Assembly (NCBI GenBank): GCA_023525715.1
Contig: CM042012.1
Location: 59,857,205 to 59,921,204, forward strand
DNA length: 64,000 nucleotides
Direction: 5' to 3'
Origin: Cichorium intybus
Taxonomy: Eukaryota > Streptophyta > Magnoliopsida > Asterales > Asteraceae
Numbering within the stretch: position 1 is the first letter of the stretch; the number at the start of each line of letters is the position of its first letter. Shown here in pieces: positions 36,301 through 45,629 of the stretch. Under the pieces are notes generated by a model. That model had not been told where the DNA came from. It saw nothing but the letters and a program-made list of their open reading frames with translations, and did not search any database. The translations under genes and the position numbers were made by a program.

Positions 36301-37379
36301 TCAAAGAGTTTGGTTTCTCTAGGAGCGAGGATGAGTCCTGCGTATATGTCAAGGCTAGTGGGAGTATAGTCACCTTTCTGGTGCTGTATGTCGATGACAT
36401 ACTGCTCATGGGAAACGATATTCCAACCTTGCAAGATGTCAAGGCTTGGCTTGAGAAATGTTTCGCCATGAAGGACCTAGGAGAGGCTGCCTATATTCTT
36501 GGGATTAGAATATTGAGAGATAGGAAGAAAAGACTAATTGGACTTAGTCAGGGTACATACTTGGAAAAGGTACTAAAGAGGTTTAGTATGGAAAATTCCA
36601 AGAAGGGAGAGCTACCTATCCAAAGTAATGCGAAGCTGAGTAAGACTCAAAGTCCGAGTACAGACGAGGAAATAGCTGAGATGAGTCGAGTACCATACGC
36701 TTCGGCTGTGGGATCGATCATGTACGCTATGACGTGTACTCGCCCTGACGTGGCTTTTGCCTTGAGCATGGTCAGTCGGTACCAGGGTAACCCTGGAAGG
36801 GCGCATTGGATAGCTGTGAAAAATATACTCAAGTACCTGCGAAGGACCAAGAACATGGTGTTAGTCCTCGGTGGCAGTGATACCTTGAGAGTTGAAGGAT
36901 ATACAGATGCCAGCTTTCAGACGGATAGAGACAGTGGTCGGTCTCAGTCGGGCTGGGTATTCCTTTTAAACGGTGGAGCAGTTACTTGGAAAAGTTCCAA
37001 GCAAGAAACAGTGGCTGATTCTACGTGCGAATCAGAGTACATAGCAGCAAGTGAAGCGTCAAAGGAAGCGGCTTGGCTGAAGAACTTTATCGGTGACCTT
37101 GGAGTAGTCCCGAGCATTCAGGAGCCCTTGGAACTGTTCTGTGATAACGAAGGTGCGGTCGCCTTGACAAAGGAACCGCGAGACCATGGAAAGTCCAGGC
37201 ATATCGACAGAAAGTACCACTACATCAGACATAGGGTAGAAGAAGGTCACCTCCTTGTAAAGAGGGTATCATCGGAAGATAATCCTGCAGATCCCTTGAC
37301 AAAGGCTCTGAGTAGGATTAAGCATAATCAGCATGCTAGGAGCATAGGATTAAGAGATGATATAAGTTTTAGTAATTAG
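33348..37379 (+). pseudogene. Copia copy A gag-pol, one in-frame TGA
   Basis: ATG at 33348, stop at 37377-37379, the same frame throughout and 1343 codons, interrupted only by TGA at 34182-34184 inside the gag zinc knuckle, where copy B has TGG (51431-51433). Domains follow copy B: gag, CCHC knuckle, protease (VLDTGCGFH), integrase, RT (LYVDDILLMGND) and RNase H. Translation would stop after a gag lacking the second half of its knuckle. Otherwise the protein differs from copy B at only about a dozen or so residues. Confidence 0.93.
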
Positions 37380-38340
37380 ATAGGTTTCGAAACTTGTAAC
37401 AATGTATTGTATTTGACTCTTGTGATTTAATAATAGAGATTTATTATGGTTTACTACTCTTGTCAATACTTTATCATTGTGTTTCATTTTTGCATGTTTT
37501 ACTTCCTGAATAATTGGATTATTCAAATATCCACAGTCGATTACACTTTAAGGGAGTAAGTGTGAAGTAAGACTGTCATGAATTGGTAATAGATTGTCTA
37601 AGGAGTTAGACATTGCAATTGGATTGCTGAACCATTCGTGAGTACTTGAAAATAGAGATTTGAGTATTAGATAAACCCGCGCTCAATGGATTGCTTCATG
37701 GATTATATCACGAGCAATATTGAGACGATAATATCTTTTGATCTTTAAGCTAAGACATATGAGTTATTATTTACTAAGACAGTTGTTCATTGATAATACG
37801 AAAATGCATCGGTAACTCGGTGTTATAAAACGTATTGTTGTGAGTAATTTGTTTGGTAAAAGACATAAGTATATGAGTCGAAGTTTATTCGTCCCTTGAC
37901 CCTATATGAGTCGAAGTTGTTCATTGATAATACGAAAATGCATCGGTAACTCGGTGTTATAAAACGTATTGTTGTGAGTAATTTGTTTGGTAAAAGACAT
38001 AAGTATATGAGTCGATGTTTATTCGTCCCTTGACCCTAACGGGGAACAGATATCTGTAGGCCTCTCGATGATTTTGAAGTTGACTAAAATGGTTGGCCAA
38101 CCGGGACTAAATTGGTAGTCTAAGAGTCATATGCAAATCGGAAATCGAGGAACAGTGATTCAGACCAGATTGATTTTATCCATGTCTTGAGTCTGAAAAA
38201 TATCTTGTTGGATGGAGGATCATCTGATCACTTATCTATGGACAGGACTGATTAGATCAGAGTTTGGCATTGGTTTCTAGGAAGCTACAAGTGCTGGTTA
38301 ATTAGAGGCTAAATTGGTAATTATAGTCATAGACTTATCC
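37380..38340 (+). other. 3' untranslated region of copia copy A with a tandem duplication
   Basis: No frame. Segments starting GTTGTTCATTGATAATACG at 37782 and 37916 are near-identical over about 120 bp (period 134). Copy B has a single version near 55025. Confidence 0.85.
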
Positions 38341-38351
38341 AAGTGGGAGAC

Positions 38352-39124
38352 TGTTGGATTAGGTGTCTAAGCCATGACTAATAATTAGTATTTACCTAAT
38401 TAATAGAAGCACGGTCCATTTGGGTTGCCCTCATGGCTGGAGGTTTGGTAGAAAATTCGGTAGAGAGAAAGGTTGATTTATTATGGGATTAATAAATTAA
38501 CAAGAATTAAATATATGGTTTATTACTATATTAAAGTGATAATATATTAATTAGAAACTATATTAATTAATTAGGAATTAATCCAGAATTAATTGGATTT
38601 AATTTGGGGATTAAATTAATTAATTAAAGGTGCAGGGACTAAAACTGTAATTATTCAATAGTTGAGTAAGTGGCAGTGTGACAGTGACCAGTGGATTTCG
38701 AAATATATATATGGATATATATTAATTTCGAAATTGATATATAGATAAAAAGGAATTTGAATTATAAGATAAAAGGTTTATCTTATTTGAATTCAAAAAG
38801 GTTTATCTCTAAGGTTTATCAACTGGCCATTTGGAAACTATAAATAAGGGTTCCCAGGCATCATTAAATTTCGCTAACTTCACATAGCTCTCTCTGGATT
38901 TCGATTTTCATATACCTCTGGTTTGGGTGTGACTTTCATTTGAGGCAGGATAATTTTGCTGCTCAGCTTCCAAGAAATAAAGGTTGGTTTTTCTGTTTTG
39001 ATCTTTAGTTTCTTTTTCTGGCCTCTAGGTTTTTGTTATATGTTCAATTAGAAGAAAACATAGATCCTTATAGGTTGCATGTGAACTTAGGTTATTTAGT
39101 TCATGGTTTGCAGAAAACCTTTCA
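38352..39124 (+). repeat. 3' LTR of copia copy A
   Basis: Pairs with 31220-31992 and is followed by TSD CAATG. Confidence 0.95.
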
Positions 39125-41483
39125 CAATGCACCTGCAGCTTTTATGGACTTAATGAATCGGGTGTGTCGACCGATGTTGGATCGGTCAGTTATAGTTTTC
39201 ATTGACGACATCTTAGTCTATTCTCGGAGCAGGGAACAACATGAACAGCACTTAAAGGAAGTATTAGAGACCTTAAGGAAAGAGAAGCTTTATGCAAAAT
39301 TATCCAAGTGTGACTTTTGGCTACGGGAGGTTCAGTTTTTGGGTCACATTGTAAATGAGCAAGGAATCATGGTAGGCCCGTCTAAGGTAGAGGCCGTGAT
39401 GCGGTGGGAGGTTCCGAAGACTCCCTCGGAGATTAGAAGTTTCTTGGGTCTGGCTGGTTATTACCGTCGTTTCATCCAAGACTTCTCAAAGGTTGCAGTA
39501 CCTTTGACCCGGCTAACTAAGAAAAATGCTGCTTTTCGGTGGGGTGAGGAGCAGCAGCAAGCTTTTGAGACCTTGCGGCAGAAATTGTGTGAAGCTCCGG
39601 TTTTGACTTTGCCTGAGGGCATGGAGGATATGGTAGTTTATTGCGATGCATCAATCACGGGATTGGGGGCAGTCTTGATGCAACGAGGCAGGGTGATCGC
39701 TTACGCCTCGCGACAGTTGAAGCCCCATGAAACTAACTACCCAACTCATGATTTGGAATTGGGAGCGGTGGTCTTCGCTCTCAAGATTTGGAGACACTAT
39801 TTGTATGGAGTAAAGTGCACCATTTTCACGGATCACAAGAGTTTGAAGTACCTGATGGATCAGGCAAACCTCAATATGAGACAGAGGAGATGGTTGGATG
39901 TATTAAAAGACTATGATTGTGAGATACACTACCACCCTAGAAAGGCCAATGTGGTAGCGGATGCGTTAAGTCGTAAGGCTTCGAGTGCACCCCTTCGGGG
40001 CGTTTTTCTAAGGATGACAATTGTGACACCGCTGCTTGAGCTGATTAGGAAAGCCCAGGTGGAAGCAAGCAAGAGCGAGAATCAGAAAAGTGAGAGGATT
40101 GTGGGTCAGTTGGCAGCTATGGTCAAAGATAGTAGGGATTTGTTGACTTGTCACGAGAGGATTTAGGTACCGAAGCTGGGCGAGGTTCGTCAAACCCTAT
40201 TGGAAGAGGCGCATAAATCCAGGTTCTCTATCCACCCTGGAGCGACTAAAATGTATAGGGATCTGCGTGAATATTATTGGTGGCCATGTATGAAGAGGGA
40301 AGTAGCTGAGTTTGTCGAAAGATGCATGACCTGTCGTAGGGTCAAGGCCGAGCACCAACGGCCTCATGGTAGATTGCAGCCCCTTGAGATCCCAGAATGG
40401 AAATGGGAGCATATCACAATGGATTTCATCACGAAGTTGCCAAGAACCCCTCGACATATGGACACTATTTGGGTTATCGTGGATAGGTTGACCAAAAGTG
40501 CTCATTTCCTCCCCATCCAAGAGACTTACTCTGCAAAGGAATTGGCTAAGGTCTTCACAGATGAGATTATCTCTCGGCATGGTATACCGGTCTCGGTGAT
40601 ATCCGACCGGGATGTCCGATTTACTTCTAGGTTTTGGAAGAAGTTTCATGAGGAATTAGGCACTCGCCTTCATTTCAGCACATCATATCATCCTCAGACG
40701 GATGGGCAGAGTGAAAGGACGATTCAAACGCTGGAAGATATGCTTAGAGCATGCGTCATCGACTTTGGCGGGAGTTGGGATTCCCATCTCCCTTTAGCAG
40801 AGTTTTCTTACAATACCAGTTATCACGCAAGCATTGGCAGAGCTCCCTTTGAAATGTTGTATGGAAGAAAATGTCGGACACCTATTTGTTGGGGTGAGGT
40901 TGGCCAGCAGGTATTGGGAAGTACAGAGGTGGTGCTCAAGACAACTGAGTTAATTCAGAGGGTTCGGGAAAGATTGTTAACCGCTCAAAACCGACTGAAA
41001 AGTTATGCGGATAGGCGACGGTCCGATCTTGAGTTTCAAGTCGGGGATTATGTTCTTCTAAAGGTGTCACCTTGGAAGGGAGTTATTCGTTTAAGGAAGC
41101 AAGGAAAGCTTGGCCCTGGGTACATTGGACCATATCGAATTGTCGCCCGTGTAGGTGAGGTAGCTTACCGGTTGGAGCTACCCGAACAGCTTAGTCAGAT
41201 TCACGACACGTTTCACGTTTCGCAGCTCAGAAAGTGCGTGACTGAGGAATCCACAATAGTACCTTTGGAGGATATTCAATTAGATGAACGTCTAAATTAT
41301 GTGGAGCAACCAATTGCCATCATTGAAAAGAAGATAAAGACTTTGCGGAATAAAACGATAGGATTAGTGAAGGTTCAGTGGCAGCATCGAAAAGGGTCCG
41401 AATGGACTTGGGAACCGAAGGAGGAAATGCGGAGGCATTATCCAGAATTATTTATCGGCACGGATTTCGGGGACGAAATCTAG
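39125..41483 (+). pseudogene. Tekay RT C-terminal part, RNase H, integrase and chromodomain
   Basis: Resumes RT after copy A with the catalytic VFIDDILVYS box and FLGLAGYYRRFIQDFSK, then RNase H (VYCDASITGLGAVL; FTDHKSLKYL). TAG at 40164-40166 breaks the frame just before integrase. Integrase has HPGATKMYRDLREYYWWPCM...CMTCRRVKA (HHCC) and a catalytic core with MDFITKLPR, ISDRDVRF and DGQSERTIQ. The C-terminus, VKVQWQHRKGSEWTWEPKEE plus MRRHYPELF, is a Tekay-type chromodomain, thought to steer insertion to heterochromatin. Stop TAG at 41481-41483. Confidence 0.92.
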
Positions 41484-41499
41484 TTAAGTGGGGGAGAAT
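41484..41499 (+). other. Tekay polypurine tract
   Basis: AAGTGGGGGAGAAT directly precedes the 3' LTR. Confidence 0.88.
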
Positions 41500-42233
41500 T
41501 GTAAGACCGGTTCCGCCGAGTCGCGGCCCGAAGGAATCCGCGACGCGGCTTTTGGAAGAATCTAGAATCGCGTAGGATTTGTATGCGCGGCGCGGTTCTA
41601 AAGAATCCGCGGCGCGGTGCGCCGCAGTCATGAAAAACCCTAATTAGGATTTAAACGCCTATAAAAAGGACCCCAGCCCTAGGGTTCGTGTTTTTGGAGA
41701 GTTTCTAGAGTAGAGGTGTCTGGTGTCGGCATATACTCTTTGGTCTCGAGGTGTTGAAGGTTTTGGGAGATTAGAAGAAGGAGATCCACGCGGGAGAAGG
41801 TTTAGAACGGATCGTGGGCATCACTCCATCCTTCAGAAGTGAGGTAAGAAGATATACTCTTCTGACTTTTCTTTTTATCCCGTCATATGGTGTTACAAGT
41901 TGGTTTGTAGCTTTAGACGATTTGTAGCCCTTAGGGTTTGAACCAAGGACATGCATGGACTTGCATGTCCATAAGGAAGTGACCTTAGGGTAGTTCCTGA
42001 TCCCAGGAAGGGTGTAGAAAGGAACCCTAGCCGATTGATGTACTGTTAATCACTGAAAAACATTTTGGAATGTTACGAGCCGCGACGCGGACTGGCTAAG
42101 TCAGCGGCGCGGACTCGGCTGAAATCCCGTAATTGTGCAATGGTAGCCGCGGCGCGTAGGGCGAGGAGCCACGCCGCGGCGAGCGACTGTTTGTCCAGGA
42201 ATTTAGTTTTGACCACGGTTTGATGGCAAATAG
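41500..42233 (+). repeat. Truncated 3' LTR of the Tekay-like element
   Basis: Matches 26655-27393 of the 5' LTR and stops abruptly inside it, after GATGGCAAATAGT. About 880 bp including the hairpin array are missing. Confidence 0.93.
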
Positions 42234-42308
42234 TCAGGTTACAGAGATTCTCATCAGTCGGTCCTCCCCCACTCGAGGCACCCGCATCGGTCCTCCCCCA
42301 CTCGTGTG
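42234..42308. other. Filler DNA at a rearrangement junction
   Basis: 42234-42286 is an inverted copy (a few mismatches) of Tekay gag DNA around 29085-29137. The 18-mer TCGGTCCTCCCCCACTCG at 42258-42275 is then repeated at 42287-42304. Athila sequence starts at about 42309. Inverted templated insertion plus a short re-copied piece is typical of template switching during break repair. Confidence 0.85.
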
Positions 42309-43291
42309 GTCATAGAATGCAGTAGGAATCTTTATAGGCAATTTCAAGAACCGGGCCATCAGGGCTCTTTAAACAGGGTATCTCTAGAGAAACTTTTTGA
42401 AACATAAATATTTAGAAAAAACCAATTTACAACTTGAAGTTAAAACATTTTTGTCCATTTGTTACTTGAACCGGACAGGCAACCACAGAAATATACATTA
42501 GTTGGAATGTCACTTTTATCTCATCATCCGGGGACAGTTCATCAAGATCCAACAATACATCATCATCCAACACAGTGTTATTGTTAAGTACAGTCATCCA
42601 AAATAAAGACATCAAAATATAAAACAAAAAAGATTAAACAAAAGCACTCAAACAATCTAAAAATAAAACAAAATAAAATAAAATAAAAGAGAGGATCTCA
42701 CCAATGTCACTGTGGGGGAGGTGGAGGATATCGCGGATATGGCGGGGCAACTATGAATATGGACTCGGCTAGACTCTCAAAGCCATCCCGATAGGTCGTG
42801 CTCGCTGGCGGTCTGTAATCCTGATACTCCGAAGGAGGTGGGTATCCTGCTGGCTCGCCTGCTCGCCAATAAAGTGGGGCGGGGTAATACGGCTGCTGTG
42901 GCTGATCGATATCCATCGGATCCGGCCTACTTCCCTGGTAAGAGGCATGAGTGTAATACTCATGTGCGTGGAAGTGGGTGGCAGAAATGGCGCGTGTATC
43001 TTCTGAGATCAGCTGCAGTCTCCCCACCATCGCATTTAGGTCTGCGATGTCGTTGGTAAGCGAGGCATACCGCTCCTCATGCAATAGTGACTCTGCATCC
43101 CACGCTGCTCTCTGATCCCAGCTCGATGCCCCTGACGTCCCCTCTCCTCTGTGGTGTCCCTGTGAATGCCTCGTCCCGTCATCCGCTGGTGCGGGGCCCT
43201 GTCCTCCTGCTACCCCTGGGCACTCGTACTCCGTATGGTTGTCGAGGTCACGAATGATGCATCTCCCATTTTTTCGTATGAAACTGATGCT
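42309..43291 (-). repeat. Second copy of about 1 kb of Athila 3' sequence
   Basis: Matches 25590-26654 with a handful of substitutions and lacks 81 bp (25811-25891), whose ends share ATC. The two copies flank the Tekay insertion in the same orientation. Confidence 0.92.
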
Positions 43292-44200
43292 CTTGTATTG
43301 ACTCAAGGCCGTAGTCAATACATTGTCGAAACTACGCGGCGGGGGAAATGCTCGGATCCTCGCTCCCAGCTCCCGAACGAGGTATGAGGATATCAAACAG
43401 ACATGGGGGGTGGTGTTACGGTATCGCATGTGGTAACTCCACCAAATGTTGCATATAGCATTATATGCAAACGAAATCTGCACCTCCCCAGTCATCAAGG
43501 CGTAAAGTATAATCGCATCCTGTGCCCGCACCTTGCCCTTATCACTGGCCCTCGGATTGACGTTATATTCAATGATGCGCATTAGGGCCTTCGCCCTCGG
43601 AACCAGATCCTGGTGGGCATTTGTCCCGCCCCTCGTGTAAACTGTATCCACCAATCGCGCCATATCCACAAAGTTACCCGAATTTCGGGTGTCGACGCAC
43701 GCATACGATGTAGGCTCCCCCACAGCCTGTAGCAAATGTACCCCCGTATCGACGCTGAAATAATCCCTGATGCGTGGAACCGTCATAATGATCGTCTCGC
43801 CTCGGATACTCCCGATCAACTGTACATTCTCTCCTCCCCCGTTTTCTTGCCTCCTGAGTGTCCACATCCACTCTCTGACCAAATCTGTATGTACAGCTCG
43901 GGTCTCAAAATCAAGCACCCCCGCCCATCCGTACTCATCAAAAGCTTCTGTGACGTGAAAGCCTCTAAATGAGTCACGATCGACCGTGCGCTCCACCTGC
44001 ATGCGCGTCTCCGGATGGGTGGCATCATATACCGCTGGTCGAATATCCTTAGGATGCTCGCTCAATCTTGCGTATCTTGCGTTCCACTGGACCGGCTCGG
44101 GGGACGGCTCTCGTTGTCTCCTCGTTCCTCGGGATGCCGATGGCGGAGCAGCTGCGGTTCTTCCCCTGACATTTCTCCCCGTGTTTTGTCTAGGCGGCAT
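42707..44200 (-). CDS. Athila env-like / ATHILA ORF1-type protein
   Basis: Uninterrupted minus-strand frame, ATG at 44200 (MPPRQNTGRNVRGRT), stop at 42707, 497 codons. It starts with a basic R/P-rich section, then a globular region (about 40-300) with RDSFRGFHVTEAFDEYGWAG and RAKALMRIIEYNVNPRASDKG of the sort annotated as ATHILA ORF-1 / putative plant transposon protein. It ends with an S/H/G-rich and then P/Y/Q-rich tail. The position downstream of pol is that of the env-like gene of Athila elements. I see no signal peptide or convincing membrane anchor, so an envelope function is not supported by the sequence. It is the only uninterrupted gene of this Athila. Confidence 0.8.
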   Translation of the reverse strand: MPPRQNTGRNVRGRTAAAPPSASRGTRRQREPSPEPVQWNARYARLSEHPKDIRPAVYDATHPETRMQVERTVDRDSFRGFHVTEAFDEYGWAGVLDFETRAVHTDLVREWMWTLRRQENGGGENVQLIGSIRGETIIMTVPRIRDYFSVDTGVHLLQAVGEPTSYACVDTRNSGNFVDMARLVDTVYTRGGTNAHQDLVPRAKALMRIIEYNVNPRASDKGKVRAQDAIILYALMTGEVQISFAYNAICNIWWSYHMRYRNTTPHVCLISSYLVRELGARIRAFPPPRSFDNVLTTALSQYKSISFIRKNGRCIIRDLDNHTEYECPGVAGGQGPAPADDGTRHSQGHHRGEGTSGASSWDQRAAWDAESLLHEERYASLTNDIADLNAMVGRLQLISEDTRAISATHFHAHEYYTHASYQGSRPDPMDIDQPQQPYYPAPLYWRAGEPAGYPPPSEYQDYRPPASTTYRDGFESLAESIFIVAPPYPRYPPPPPQ

Positions 44201-45629
44201 CTGCACAATCACCAAACACAACAATACAACTTTTTGCCATTAAACATATTTAGATGTCACAAATAATAAAGCGTTTCAGTCAGTTGGCAAAACGGTTCCT
44301 ACACAGAAAAATATGCACAACAGCCCAAAATTTATTAGTAACGCTGTTAATTGCATGTTTTTCCACCAGGTAAAATTTCCACATTTGTAAATAACAGCTG
44401 GCAGTAAAAACAAATCTTGTACTGATAAATTTCAAACTGCTGTTTCAGTGCAACTTTTAACAGTCTAAAAATTTTGTGATCAACAGCATATGTTCTAAAC
44501 ATCATTACCAACAACCTAATACTGCATAGGAACCTAATACACTTTTTCAGATTTTTGTGATCAACAGCATATGCACTTTTTCAGATTTTTCAAATTTCAG
44601 ACAGTTTCGCGCAAAAATTTTCGATCACACAAAATTTCAGATCTGTAAAAACTAACTGCATAGGAACCTAATACTAGCAAAACCCAACAACACTTCAAGA
44701 TATTATGCACTAAATTAACCTACAAGTGCCATTTTCGGCCATGAACAGTAACCACCAAAAAATTCGAAATTTACCAACAAAACTTGGAATTCAGCAGCAC
44801 ATACCTTGGATTCTTGGTGTAAGTCAGTGGAGAAAGCAATGTATTGCAACAACACACAAAAAACTCGAAAATTTTGAAACCCTAGGTTCGGATTTCTCGA
44901 TAAATATCCCCAAATCGAGTGTAATTTTGGGTGTAATCTTCAAAATGTGAGTTGTTTTAGTGTTTGGAGGAAGAATTTTGCAAGAAAAACGAGTGAAATT
45001 GAACTTTTTCGGAGCTTGAAATCGCAAAAATGGTGCAGGGGGTCGGGTTGGAGAAGAAAGGAGGAGAGAAGTGAAGCTTTTGCACATAAGACGCTGCTTA
45101 AAACGCCTGCTACAGTGCCAGCGTCTCAGGCGGCGTCCCAGACGCTGGCGTGGGACGCTGAGGGTTTTTTCGTGTCCTTTTTCGTACGATTTTGTCCAGG
45201 TTAAAGTCAAGCAGATCCCGCCTGCGTCCTAGATGGCGTCCCAGACGCTGGCTGGGACGTTGGGCGTTTTTCCAGCGTTCTAGCTTGCGAAAAATTTCCT
45301 AACTTAATGCGATCAGACCTGGGGGCGTTTTAGGTGGCGTCCCAGACGTCTAGGTGGGACGCTGGACGTTTTTCAGCTTAATTTAAGTCCGTTTTCTGGC
45401 TTTTTGCGGGGCATTTTTCGGGGACTAAATGTTTTTGCTCAACACTATCGAATATTTGGATTTTAACACCCCCTTCCCAACTTTAGACCTTGGATCGTCC
45501 TCGATTCAAAAACTAAAATAAAAATACAAAAATAAACAAAAACGTCAAAAATACGAAAATGCACGGGTTGCCTCCCGAGAAGCGCTAAGTTTAACGTCTT
45601 CAGCCAGACGGGTTACCTCGGAGCAAAGA
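44201..45629 (-). other. Athila spacer between pol and the env-like gene
   Basis: 1.4 kb without a supported frame. The part at 45110-45370 repeats the GC-rich AGCGTCCCAGACGCT-like motif also found in the LTRs. It may carry the leader or promoter of the env-like message. The CTCCCGAGAAGCGC words near 45575 are common in Athila-type elements. Confidence 0.65.

Larger units (their letters stand above)
31220..39124 (+). mobile_element. Copia copy A, 7905 bp, nearly intact
   Basis: LTRs 31220-31992 and 38352-39124 (773 bp each, about six differences by eye), TSD CAATG, tRNA-iMet-type primer site at 31994, purine tract AAGTGGGAGAC at 38341-38351. The gag-pol frame is open except for one TGA. It is a close relative of copy B at 48468-56241 in every part. 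Confidence 0.96.
26655..42233 (+). mobile_element. Tekay/Del-like chromovirus (Ty3/gypsy), 3' LTR truncated, with copia copy A inside
   Basis: 5' LTR 26655-28273, tRNA-iMet-type primer site, gag, protease, RT, RNase H, integrase with C-terminal chromodomain, purine tract, and a 3' LTR that starts at 41500 but stops after 734 bp at 42233. RT is split at 31219 by copia copy A. The shared part of the two LTRs differs at about eleven positions by eye. A frameshift/deletion in gag and a stop between RNase H and integrase make it inactive. No right TSD exists because the 3' end was lost. Confidence 0.93.

Noticed and set aside
39033..39124. Start of a 377-codon frame inside the copia A 3' LTR leading into Tekay RT
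   Set aside because: Chance fusion of LTR sequence with the interrupted Tekay frame; the true RT resumes at 39125.
42707..44200. True retroviral envelope glycoprotein
   Set aside because: No signal peptide, transmembrane anchor or cleavage motif is visible. The position and the ATHILA ORF1-like sequence only support the label env-like.
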